DNA from: CAVSWN01 sp046728115
GTDB lineage: Bacteria > Acidobacteriota > Vicinamibacteria > Vicinamibacterales > CAVVIG01
Assembly: GCA_046728115.1 (NCBI GenBank)
Contig: JBKPDW010000465.1
Coordinates: 1-13,006 of the forward strand
Length of the DNA stretch: 13,006 bases
Reading direction: 5' to 3'
Below are positions 1 to 7,033 of the stretch, in pieces (positions within the stretch are counted from its first letter, which is position 1; every line of letters starts with the position of its first letter). Made by a program: the position numbers and the translations under genes. The notes under the pieces are model-generated. The model searched no databases. It was not told where the DNA came from and saw only the letters and a list, made by a program, of their open reading frames with translations.

Positions 1-138
1 GGCGAGATCGCGTACCTGCTCGGCTACTCCGAGGCAGCCGCCTTCAACAGGGCCTTCAGGCGGTGGCACAAATCGACACCGCAGGCATTTCGTGCACAGT
101 CCCGTGGAGGACGCGCGACTATAGCCGTGAGCGCCTGA
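1..138 (+). CDS. AraC-family transcriptional regulator, C-terminal end (partial)
   Basis: The window opens inside this gene. The 45 visible residues read from the first base to TGA and hold the second helix-turn-helix of an AraC/XylS DNA-binding domain. The run IAYLLGYSEAAAFNRAFRRW followed by a TPQAFR stretch is the family's characteristic recognition helix and end. AraC proteins bind promoter DNA with two such helices and usually sense a ligand through an N-terminal domain, which lies outside the window, so the inducer cannot be named. A 14-residue polar tail follows the domain, a normal length. No terminator is evident after the stop. The family call is secure; the role is unknown. Confidence 0.87.
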   Translation, partial: GEIAYLLGYSEAAAFNRAFRRWHKSTPQAFRAQSRGGRATIAVSA

Positions 139-154
139 CCCGGCCTCGTTCTAG

Positions 155-518
155 AACACTAACCGAATCGCGACCTGTATAACGGTGCCGCTTGTGGCGC
201 AGCTTGCGTACGAGAGTGAGGAAGGGCAGGCGCTCGCGTATGTTTTCAAGCACTTACCGACGAACGCATTGGGGCCTCACGAAGGAGAAGCGATATCACA
301 GATTTCTTTCAAGCCGCGCTCATCAGCTCCTTGATGCTGCTGGGAGGTAACGGGCGGCTTGGGACGGCCGACGATGTCTTTGCGCCCACCAACGAAACCG
401 TCGCGCAGATTCGCGACCGCGTCCTCCCTATCGGTGCGACCATCAACGGCGTCACAGTCATTGACGACAGCACGCGGGTGAGAGATGCCGACGAGAATCG
501 GATGGGACCGGCGGCGCC
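155..518 (+). other. Unassigned coding-like sequence, probably gene remnants
   Basis: Two open stretches here look protein-like but match no family I can name. One runs from 155 (GTG possible at 185) to TGA at 332-334 and contains AQLAYESEEGQALAYVFKHL. The other is open from 220, with G/C-rich third positions from about 292 to 500, and includes GNGRLGTADDVFAPTNETV and ATINGVTVIDDSTRV. It loses sense where it meets the end of the antisense copper-binding gene at 519. Neither has a convincing ribosome binding site. I read them as leftovers of one or two truncated genes. They could also be chance open frames in high-GC DNA. Confidence 0.25.
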
Positions 519-743
519 TCATTTGATCAGGCTGATGTTCTCCAGCCGGTACGATCCGCTGCTGGACACCACCTTCGCCGTCACCTTGTCGCCAGGAGAG
601 ACGTTATCGAGCGCGCGCTCATCTTTGACCGGATACGCCATCGTCATCGCCCCCATGAATCCGGAAATAGCTTCATGGTCCACAGTTAGGCGTTTTCCAG
701 GCTTGTCGACGGACACCACTTTGCCCTTGAGGTCGTATCGCAC
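519..743 (-). CDS. CusF-type copper-binding domain protein, lacking its signal peptide
   Basis: The 74-residue product is one small beta-barrel of the CusF/CopK-like copper-binding family, which normally works in the periplasm as a Cu(I) carrier for efflux or oxidase assembly. The diagnostic part is VDHEAISGFMGAMTMAYPV. His23, Met33 and Met35 correspond to the His and MxM ligands of E. coli CusF, and Met30 sits where CusF has Trp44. The domain closes with a PGDKVTAKVV strand. The only start is GTG at 743. The frame stays open upstream (CGQGDPS just before) but has no hydrophobic signal segment, although family members are exported as lipoproteins or soluble proteins. The 5' end therefore looks lost or shifted. 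No Sco, CusA or CopA partner is visible. Family confident; function in this state doubtful. Confidence 0.75.
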   Translation of the reverse strand: MRYDLKGKVVSVDKPGKRLTVDHEAISGFMGAMTMAYPVKDERALDNVSPGDKVTAKVVSSSGSYRLENISLIK

Positions 744-1078
744 CGAAGGATCTCCCTGGCCGCACTGCCAAACTGGTGCGCAGCGGTCCTTCGATCCGGT
801 ACCTGAGGGTCTGTCGGCGCGAGAGGGCGCGATGTTAGTTCCGCGTCAGGGAGCCGGCCCGCTCCTCCGAGGTTTCAAGCGGACGCATCTACCAGTCGCG
901 CTTATCGTCGACAAGTTCCGCGACACGCAGGGTTTGGTCAGGCTGATCGATGTGACATTCTCAATCGTCCGAGACCTTCCTAGCGCGCCACTATCTAAAG
1001 CCTCGCTCGCTCAATCACTTCTGGCACCAGCCAATCTGATCTCGAGCTCTGAACCGCGATCGCCACCACGAGAGGCGG
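744..1078. other. 335-bp gap, no recognisable gene
   Basis: This gap lies between the copper-binding gene and the end of the broken LysR gene. On the minus strand a short open run containing DQTLRVAELVDDKRDW followed by TAG looks faintly coding, but it is too short to assign. There is a TGTCACA on the minus strand at 951-957 with no matching -10 element at the expected distance. I see no promoter, RNA gene or repeat that I can defend. Confidence 0.4.
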
Positions 1079-1958
1079 CTAACAGATCCCGTCAGGCCCC
1101 ATCGCGATCCGCTTCAGGAAGTCCGCGGTGGCACGGACCTTCGGGTCGCGTCTGAACTCGGGATGCGTAATGAGCCACACGTCGTGAGTCGCCACCGCGT
1201 CTGAGACTTCGACGAGATCGTCGTGCCCGCGTGCGACGAAGCGAGGCAAGACGGCAACGCCGACGCCCACCCGAGCCGCGGCGAGCAACGCGTGCGTGCT
1301 ATTGGTTTCCATGTACGCGTCAACTGACGAGAGCATCGCCTGAAACCATTTGGCGTCCTGGAGCATCTGAAAGGCGGATGTATAGGTGAGCAGCGGCACG
1401 CCCCGCAGCGTCTCGGCACTCGTGATCCGCCATCGAGCGTTCGTCCTGATCGTCTTCGATGCGTACAACGCAAGTGAGGTCCGCCCAATTCGGACCGCCA
1501 CGAGATCCTTCTGGCGCGGCCGCGGCGACTGGACGGCGAGTTCCGCCTCGCCGCGCGACAGGTCGCGCTGCCGCGTCCCGACGAGGATGTGCACGTCGAT
1601 TTGCGGATGCTTCGCGCGAAAGACTTTGAGTTGCGGGCCCAGCCAGTGCGAGGCGAACTCCGGGGCCATCGCGATGCGCACCCGCCCCGCGATCGCGCCG
1701 CTCTCTTCGCGAGCGCGCCCGGTCAATGCTAGCGCCGCACGTTCCATCGCCTCGGCCTGCGTCAGCGCGTTGCGTCCGTGGGCCGTGAGCGTATAACCGG
1801 TGTTCGTCTTGTAGAAACAGCGGCACGCCAAGCGTGGCTTCGAGTGCCGTGAGCCGACGGGAGATCGTCGTGTGTTCGACGTCCAGCCGCCGGGCGGCCA
1901 CGGAGATGCGGCCCGTGCGGGCCACGGCCAGAAACGCCTGCAGGGCATCCCAGTTCAT
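1079..1958 (-). pseudogene. LysR-family transcriptional regulator, frameshifted
   Basis: Read across one frame change, this gives a full-length regulator of about 292 residues. The N-terminal winged helix-turn-helix starts MNWDALQAFLAVARTGRISV and carries the typical VEHTTISRRLTALEATLGVPLF (split by the reading here, first 48 residues). The substrate-binding half follows, from YKTNTGYTLTAHG to FLKRIAMGPDGIC and TAG. The frame changes at about 1814, where one extra base in ...CTG TTT C TAC... separates LF from YKTNTG. Without it the protein would be normal. The ATG at 1958 is preferred to that at 1967 because family members begin MNWD. It is divergent from the methyltransferase at 2057, the usual layout for a LysR protein controlling its neighbour. 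Either pseudogene or homopolymer error. Confidence 0.86.
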
Positions 1959-1971
1959 GCGGTGCATTTTT

Positions 1972-1986
1972 GCACATTGGGTGTGC
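1972..1986. promoter_or_regulatory. Interrupted dyad between divergent lysR and methyltransferase
   Basis: GCACA-N5-TGTGC is a perfect 5-bp inverted repeat in the 98-bp space between the divergent genes, 14 bp upstream of the LysR ATG. Its 15-bp length and place suit a LysR-type operator. It does not match the classic T-N11-A ends, so this is a suggestion only. Confidence 0.3.
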
Positions 1987-2056
1987 GAATTGGTCGAGAG
2001 CGCTGGAGGCACCGTCGGTCTATGGTGGTCTGAACCATTTTCCACGGAGGACCAGC

Positions 2057-2881
2057 ATGACCCCGACCATCACGACCCCAGACATCACAGGTGCGCCGGC
2101 CGTTCAGGACGTGTGGAGCGTCGGCGATTACGACCGACTCGCTTCTTACGGCAGCGCCCCGGAAGCGGCACGACTGGTCCGGTTCGCGGGTGTGCAGCCC
2201 GACGATCGCGTGCTCGACGTCGGCACGGGCTCGGGCCTGGTCGCGATCATCGCGGCGCAGCAGGGGGCGCACTCGACAGGAATCGATCCGACGCCCGAAC
2301 TCCACGCGAAGGCGAAGGAAAACGCAGCGCTCGCCAATTGCCGCGACATCGAGTGGCGTGAAGGGGCGTCGGAGGCGCTGCCGTTCCCAGACGCCACCTT
2401 CGACGTCGTGCTCAGCCAATACGCGCACATGTTCAGTCCGCAGCCCGAGGCTGCCGCTCGCGAGATGCTGCGGGTGCTGAAGCCTGCGGGCCGCATCGCG
2501 TTCGCCGCATGGACTCCCGATGGACTGGCGCCGCGGCTCATGGGGCTCACGTTCCGCTATTTGCCGCCCACGGCTGGCGCCGCGCCGCCGTCGCCGTTCG
2601 AGTGGGGCCACGCCGAAGGCGTTCGGAAGTACCTGGGAGCGCGTGTCCGCGATCTCGGTTTCGAACCGGCCGCCCTTCATCTGCCGGCACTCAGTACTGC
2701 CCATGCGCGCCGACTGTTCGAGGAAACCTTCGGGCCGACCGTGCTTCTCGTCCGCATGCTCTCGAATGACCTCGCACGTCTGTCACAATGGCGACACGAG
2801 CACGACGCCGTGGCGGCAGAATTCTTTGCCAACGGCGAGCTCCGCTTTGACTACCTCCTGACGCGCGCGATCAAGGTGTGA
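2057..2881 (+). CDS. Class I SAM-dependent methyltransferase (UbiE/Methyltransf_11 type)
   Basis: The 274-residue cytosolic enzyme is predicted to transfer a methyl group from S-adenosylmethionine to a small molecule. Motif I, VLDVGTGSG, is at residues 52-60. An acidic residue in GIDPTPE ends strand 2 and would bind the ribose. FDVVLSQYAHMF and LRVLKPAGRIAFAAW are the later Rossmann motifs. The C-terminal third is variable and sets the substrate, which cannot be read. ATG at 2057 is chosen because GGAGG lies at 2046-2050 with a 6-base spacer and the fold begins soon after. The frame is open further upstream without a comparable ribosome site. It is divergent from a LysR gene and 25 bp ahead of a second methyltransferase, suggesting a two-gene operon under LysR control. 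Confidence 0.92.
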   Translation: MTPTITTPDITGAPAVQDVWSVGDYDRLASYGSAPEAARLVRFAGVQPDDRVLDVGTGSGLVAIIAAQQGAHSTGIDPTPELHAKAKENAALANCRDIEWREGASEALPFPDATFDVVLSQYAHMFSPQPEAAAREMLRVLKPAGRIAFAAWTPDGLAPRLMGLTFRYLPPTAGAAPPSPFEWGHAEGVRKYLGARVRDLGFEPAALHLPALSTAHARRLFEETFGPTVLLVRMLSNDLARLSQWRHEHDAVAAEFFANGELRFDYLLTRAIKV

Positions 2882-2895
2882 GCGGCGCCCAGCTC

Positions 2896-2900
2896 GGAGG
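2896..2900 (+). promoter_or_regulatory. Ribosome binding site supporting an ACG start
   Basis: GGAGG is followed by six bases (CGACAA) and then ACG at 2907-2909. The same site, GGAGG plus six bases plus ATG, precedes the upstream methyltransferase at 2046-2059. The matching geometry marks 2907 as the true initiation codon of the second gene. Confidence 0.7.
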
Positions 2901-2906
2901 CGACAA

Positions 2907-3743
2907 ACGGAAACAGCACACGTCAAAGATCGACAGCGGAAACACTGGAACGCCGTCGCCGCCGGGTGGGCCAGCTGGTTCGATTGGACAGAGCTCAACT
3001 TCGCGCCGCTGACTGGCTGGCTCAGGGACGCCGCACCGTGGCGCGCAGGCTCATGCGTGCTCGACGTCGCGTGCGGCGCTGGTTATCCTGCGCTCGCCGC
3101 GGCGCGGGAAGTGCAACCTGGCGGTCGAGTGGTGGCGACCGATCTGTCGCGCCAGATGCTCGACGTCGCCTCGGAGCGCGCCACAGCCGAGGGGCTCCAT
3201 CACATCGAGTTCGTTGAGCGGGACGGCGAGGATCTCCGGTTCCACGACGGGTCGTTCGATGCCGTCAGCAATGTCTACGGATTGATGTTCTGTCCCGAAC
3301 CGTTGCGCGCCCTTGCAGAAGCGCATCGCGTGCTGAGGGCGAGCGGTCGAATCGCGCTCGTCACATGGGATCTGCCGTCACACAGCCCCTTCTTCTCCGT
3401 GATTCGTGACGTCGCCGCGGCGTTCTTCGTGTTGCGCGACCCTGGTCCTGATGAACCCAATCCGTTTCGACTGGCGTCAGCCGACGTGCTCCGTTCGATG
3501 CTCGAACAGACGGGATTCTCATCGATCGATGTCAAAAGCTTGCCGATGACGTTCGTGTGCAATTCGGCCGTCGACTATTGCCGAATCTTCATGGATTACG
3601 GGTGGAAGTCCCGAATAGCCGCGCTGCCTCCACAGGAGAGAGATCGCTTTTACGAAGCAGTGGCCGAGGCCGCGCGACCGTACGCCGACGATGGACGCCT
3701 CCGCCTTGCGGCGAGTTCGCTCTGCGCCTGCGCACGCAAATAA
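2907..3743 (+). CDS. Class I SAM-dependent methyltransferase with apparent ACG start
   Basis: The 278-residue product begins ETAHVKDRQRKHWNAVAAGW after the initiator and runs through the family's aromatic N-terminal helix (WASWFDWTELNFAPLTGWL) into motif I, VLDVACGAGYPALAAA. Later motifs are ATDLSRQML (acidic ribose-binding strand), FDAVSNVYGLMF and LRASGRIALVTW. The end, LRLAASSLCACARK, is typical of this subfamily. The first ordinary in-frame start is GTG at 3057, inside motif I, which would delete the N-terminal helix and is not credible. ACG at 2907 has GGAGG six bases ahead and gives the normal family length. Either this is a rare ACG start or an ATG has mutated by one base. It lies 25 bp after the first methyltransferase and probably shares its transcript. 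Confidence 0.85.
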   Translation, partial: TETAHVKDRQRKHWNAVAAGWASWFDWTELNFAPLTGWLRDAAPWRAGSCVLDVACGAGYPALAAAREVQPGGRVVATDLSRQMLDVASERATAEGLHHIEFVERDGEDLRFHDGSFDAVSNVYGLMFCPEPLRALAEAHRVLRASGRIALVTWDLPSHSPFFSVIRDVAAAFFVLRDPGPDEPNPFRLASADVLRSMLEQTGFSSIDVKSLPMTFVCNSAVDYCRIFMDYGWKSRIAALPPQERDRFYEAVAEAARPYADDGRLRLAASSLCACARK

Positions 3744-3851
3744 CCATGCCCCCTCTCGATATACCATCCGCGGATCTCGAGCGCGAACGGCCTTCGGCAG
3801 GCACCGGTCTGCCGAACCGTTGCGTCTCGAGCAGACGTCGGACACCGTCGC

Positions 3852-4610
3852 TCAAAGCTGAGGCTCCTCGCGCACGTGTGGCCCCTGCGCGTTGAGCGCA
3901 GCGCGCGCTGACAAGGTCGCGAAGCGTGCCGGCCGGGGCGCAGGGCAACATCCACGGACACCCGTAGACATCGAGTCGGCGCAGCCGAGCGTCGCCAAAC
4001 CCTCGGCGACGTCCGGGATGTAGTGATACGTGTGAATCACGTCGAGCGGGTACGGGGAGTACGCCGTTCTACCGGCCAAGGCGCGAGGCCAAAAGAAATC
4101 CCCAAGCCCCGTCAACGTGCCGCCAGGCCCATAGAAATCGGACGCTCGACCGGATGTCGCAACAATCTCGCCTCGGCGGTGGGCGTCAAACAGGCGCTCC
4201 GCCGCTCGAGCGCGAATCTCCCCTTTGCGGCTGCAAGGATCCATCGGCGTGTCCTCGTCGAGCGGCCGTCCCTTCGGTCGTCCCTGCATGTACAGGTATC
4301 AAGGACAACGAGCCGAGCGTTCGTCCGGCCGCCGCCGCAATCAGGTTGTTCATGTAGCGCGGCACGGTCTCCGCCCAGATCCGAGTGTCATAGGGTGAGT
4401 TCATGCAGTGATACACAGTGGTGGCACCGCGCGACGCTTGCACGCAGAACCTCGGATCGGCCGCGTCGCCAAGAACGACCTCACATTCCGGCGGCACATG
4501 ACCAGGCGCTCGTTTGGCCACGCGCACGCGTTTACCGGCGGTCAGGAGCCGCTGCGCAAGTGCGTATCCCACTTGACCGGCGCCGAAGAGCCGTGCAACT
4601 CAGCATTCAT
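3852..4610 (-). pseudogene. NAD-dependent epimerase/dehydratase, multiply frameshifted
   Basis: Joined across frames this is an extended SDR resembling the atypical epimerases with an FGAGQVGY nucleotide motif. In order: MNAELH at 4610; LFGAGQVGYALAQRLLTAGK; VYHCMNSPYDTRIW; then, in a new frame, MQGRPKGRPLDEDTPMDPC, SGRASDFYGPGGTL and VIHTYHYIPDVAEG; then, in a third frame, DVYGCPWMLPCAPAGTLRDL. Single bases appear to be missing near 4594 (after TTGCAC), 4317 (ACGCTCGG for ACGGCTCGG) and 4296 (GATACC for GATAACC), and the frame changes again near 3974. The end beyond about 3900 is not recognisable. Such proteins act on sugar or terpenoid-like substrates, but this copy cannot be made intact. 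Epimerases of this group are known neighbours or targets of ECF41 sigma factors. A homologous fragment lies at 11727-11913. Confidence 0.86.
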
Positions 4611-4886
4611 GATTGAGAGGAACCGGTCGAAGTCTCGCCACCAAGCAACTCATCAACACTAAACCAGAAATGAGCAAGGCTCGGCACGAGCGGATTGAGT
4701 TCTCCGTTCGGCATCACGGTGCCGACTAGCAGCACCTCGGCGCCGCGAACCGGCTTAGGCTTGGGGGACTCGGAGAGTCTCGACGTCGGCGGACCCGGAG
4801 GCAGCCCACGCCCCTGAAGTGGAGCAGCACGGGTTCCCCGTCTGTTATCGCCCCACGATCCCTGCAAACAAGTGCCCGACGAGGCC

Positions 4887-6092
4887 TCAGCGTGTCACCC
4901 AATGCCGTACGGGCCGAAGCAGGAACTCCTCTACTGGCACGCCGTCCGCTCCGACAACGAGCTTGCGCGCCTTCGGCACCGCGGCACCGAAGGCGGCCAA
5001 GCCCGCGAACCCGTCGCGTGCGCGACCGCTCTTGACTTCGATGGCCGTGACCGACTTGCCGGTGCGCACGACGAAGTCGACCTCGGCACTGCGATCGCGC
5101 CAGTAGAACACCTCGCATTCGCCCGCCGCTGCCGCGTTCGCTAAGTGCGCGCCGACCGCCGACTCGACGAGCCGACCCCAGAACTCTCGGTCGCGACGCG
5201 CCTCGGAAAGAGCCATCCCTGATGAGGCGGTCATCAGCGCGGTATTGAGCACCTGGAGCTTTGGACTTGAGCCCCGCTGCCGAACGGCGGTGGCTGAGTA
5301 TTTCTGCAGACCAACCACCATGCCTGCCCCGGCCAGCAGTTCGAGGTAGTGCGCGAGTGTGGTCGTGTTCCCGGCGTCCTGTAGCTGTCCGAGCATCTTC
5401 GTGTAAGAAAGGATCTGTCCCGAGTAAGCGCATCCCAACTCGAAGAGTCGCCTGAGAACCGCGGGCTTGTCGACCCGTGACAGCAAGAGGACGTCTCTCG
5501 CGATCGTCGTCTCGATCAGCGAGTCACGGATGTAACGTGCCCATCGATCCGGCTCCCCGACGAGCGGCGCGGCTCCTGGGTATCCCCCGTAGAACACGTA
5601 CTGCTCAAGGTCCCAGTCGAACGCCTCCTGCATCTCGGCCCACGTCCAGTGCGGCAGGTGCACGATCTCGAAGCGGCCGGCCAGGCTTTCCGTCAGCCCT
5701 CGCTGGACCAGGAGAGGCGCGGACCCGAGGAGCACGACCTTCAGCGGCCGTCGGGCACGGGTGTCGGCGTCCCACAGGCGCTTCACCGCGTCCGACCAGT
5801 GCGGCACCTTCTGGACTTCGTCCAACACGAGGAGCGCGCCACCCTGACCGGTGTCGCGCAAAAGCAGTCGCGCCGCTTCCCACTGCGCATCGATCCAGTC
5901 CGCCCCGCGGAGCGTGGGCTCGTCCGCGCTGGCAAACACGTACGGCAGACGCGCCCTCTCGACGACCTGGGTTACGAGAGTCGTCTTCCCGACCTGCCGC
6001 GCCCCGGTGACGACCTGCATGAAGCGGCGGCGTTCGCCCAAGCGGCGCCGCAGCTCGACAGCCTGCGGACGGGTGTAATCCTGTTTGCTCAC
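4887..6092 (-). CDS. AAA-family ATPase with DUF4143 domain
   Basis: The intact 401-residue protein belongs to the widespread AAA_14-DUF4143 family. Walker A, GARQVGKT, is at residues 30-37, Walker B, LLVLDE, at about 87-92, followed by a sensor-like VVLLGSAPLLVQ. The C-terminal DUF4143 domain carries YWRDRSAEVDFVV and AIEVKSG, an arrangement like nuclease-fold Glu/Asp-Lys centres. The molecular role of the family is not established; defence or regulatory functions have been suggested. No signal peptide or membrane segment is seen. The start is GTG at 6092, three bases from a 20-bp palindrome. No Shine-Dalgarno is present, and TAAAAT within the palindrome could be a -10 giving a leaderless or very short-leader message. 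It is the only undamaged gene between two broken ones, which suggests separate arrival. Confidence 0.93.
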   Translation of the reverse strand: MSKQDYTRPQAVELRRRLGERRRFMQVVTGARQVGKTTLVTQVVERARLPYVFASADEPTLRGADWIDAQWEAARLLLRDTGQGGALLVLDEVQKVPHWSDAVKRLWDADTRARRPLKVVLLGSAPLLVQRGLTESLAGRFEIVHLPHWTWAEMQEAFDWDLEQYVFYGGYPGAAPLVGEPDRWARYIRDSLIETTIARDVLLLSRVDKPAVLRRLFELGCAYSGQILSYTKMLGQLQDAGNTTTLAHYLELLAGAGMVVGLQKYSATAVRQRGSSPKLQVLNTALMTASSGMALSEARRDREFWGRLVESAVGAHLANAAAAGECEVFYWRDRSAEVDFVVRTGKSVTAIEVKSGRARDGFAGLAAFGAAVPKARKLVVGADGVPVEEFLLRPVRHWVTR

Positions 6093-6095
6093 GGT

Positions 6096-6115
6096 GTTGA
6101 GTAATTTTACTCAAC
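6096..6115. promoter_or_regulatory. 20-bp palindromic operator or promoter at the ATPase start
   Basis: GTTGAGTAA-TT-TTACTCAAC is a perfect inverted repeat with 9-bp arms. It sits three bases upstream of the GTG start at 6090-6092. A further half copy, TTGAGTA, lies at 6119-6125. Read on the minus strand it contains TAAAAT, a plausible -10. The patch is distinctly AT-rich in a GC-rich window. It is most simply an autoregulatory operator overlapping the promoter. Confidence 0.65.
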
Positions 6116-6228
6116 CTATTGAGTATTTTGTGAAGGCCAAATTCGGACGCTGACGCGACACGAAGAGTTCGGTGAACCCCGCGCTTCAGTGACAGGGCGC
6201 GCGACGTGTACCGGGAAGCTCGCCGTCC

Positions 6229-6428
6229 AGCTAGTGTGTAGGGCCAGTTCGCGATGAGAACGACGGCCCCGAGCAGCCAGGCCCAGTGGCCCGTCTGCCA
6301 CCAGGTCGACGACCCGCAAGGAAGCCCACGACTGCGAGCGAGGCCTGCATCGCAAACCCGCGCTTGTAGGCGGGCTTCCATTCTGTCAGGAGCGCTCTGT
6401 CGTCGAGTCGCAGGCTGGCGGGTTGTTC
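6229..6428 (-). pseudogene. DUF1772 membrane protein remnant
   Basis: Two frames join to give an internal piece of a DUF1772 (anthrone-oxygenase-like) protein. The first, 6428 to about 6314, reads EQPASLRLDDRALLTEWKPAYKRGFAMQ and ASLAVVGFLAG (two parts of one run). The second, about 6303 to 6229, reads WWQTGHWAWLLGAVVLIANW then PYTLA. These match the family's conserved cytoplasmic WKP(S/A)YKRGFAMQ segment and the next two membrane helices. The N-terminal helix before EQPA and the end after NWPYTL (normally a VIMPTN motif) are missing, and a frameshift lies near 6305-6313. It is the last recognisable piece of the leftward unit that begins with the sigma factor at 8710. Confidence 0.72.
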
Positions 6429-6585
6429 GGTGCGGGCGCGACTCTGAGTGAGATTTCGAGATCTCTCTTCCCCTTGATCGTCTCGGTGTCGCGGACCGTT
6501 ATCGCGTCGATGCCGTGGCTCGACATGCGGCCGATTGTTCGCGTGTGTGGCCGAACAACCCGGGAGGGACACCGCCGGCCAGCCG

Positions 6586-7014
6586 TCAGAGCAGCGTCAA
6601 TTGGCCACGATGGTGAACGGTGTGCAATAACAGCTTGCGCCAGAGCAGGTCGCGAATGGCCCAGAGTTCCCCGTCCGCGTATCGAATCTCCCGATCCATG
6701 TCGGCCGCCTGGAGCCCGGCCACTCGGGTCACGGCGTCTTGGTGCACCACACGAAACGCCGCCGCAAGCGCTTCGACGGCCCTGGGGCGTTCGATGTGCG
6801 GCGGCTTGACATCGAATCTGAACTCGCCGCGCTCGATGCCCAAGGACACATAGGCATCGACTTCGGCGAGGTGCCACGCGAGCTCGCCCAGCGATCGACC
6901 ACCCGCGTCTGGACGAAAATCGTACTGGTCGGACGGCAGCGCGTGCAGGAGGGCGAGCGTGCCCGCTGTTTCGTGCTCCCACTGTCTCGAAAATTCTTGA
7001 AGTTCGGTCGTCAT
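6586..7014 (-). CDS. DinB-family protein, shortened by an in-frame TGA
   Basis: The 142-residue product belongs to the DinB/DUF664 four-helix bundle family, whose members often bind a metal with three histidines and include thiol-dependent transferases. Candidate ligands are His48 in ELAWHLAE, and the two histidines of LLLHTVHHRGQL near the end. Translation stops at TGA (6586-6588) straight after QLTLL. Beyond it the same frame continues RLAGGVPPGLFGHTREQSAA to TAA at 6499, which is the normal C-terminal end of the family, and the stop takes the place of a residue that is commonly Cys. About 28 residues are therefore lost, though the helical core and ligands remain. ATG at 7014 has AAAGGGCG upstream. 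It starts 19 bp after the secreted protein's stop, so the two are probably co-transcribed. Confidence 0.85.
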   Translation of the reverse strand: MTTELQEFSRQWEHETAGTLALLHALPSDQYDFRPDAGGRSLGELAWHLAEVDAYVSLGIERGEFRFDVKPPHIERPRAVEALAAAFRVVHQDAVTRVAGLQAADMDREIRYADGELWAIRDLLWRKLLLHTVHHRGQLTLL

Positions 7015-7033
7015 GATGATTCGCCCTTTCTGC

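Noticed and set aside
951..957. TGTCACA on the minus strand as a fourth ECF41 promoter
   Set aside because: Sixteen bases downstream the sequence is AACC, not CGTC or GGTC, and the gene it would serve is over 200 bp away.
331..1155. Long plus-strand frame of 274 codons
   Set aside because: Most of it is antisense to the copper-binding domain and to the end of LysR, both clearly conserved. Only the first 190 or so bases look coding.
4611..4886. Minus-strand frame ending VLLVGTVMPNGELNPLVPSL and FWFSVDELLGG as a gene
   Set aside because: The stretch is short, has no start with a ribosome site, and I recognise no family. It may be a remnant but cannot be supported.
5447..5477. TGTCACG on the minus strand inside the ATPase gene
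   Set aside because: At N16 it has GTTC instead of GGTC and it lies within coding sequence with no gene start ahead.
6561..6588. Selenocysteine at the DinB TGA, since relatives often have Cys there
   Set aside because: GGCCG...CGGCC can pair downstream, but the loop is large and shows no bacterial SECIS features I recognise. No selenoprotein genes are in view and a neighbouring gene has a TAG nonsense codon, so simple mutation is likelier.
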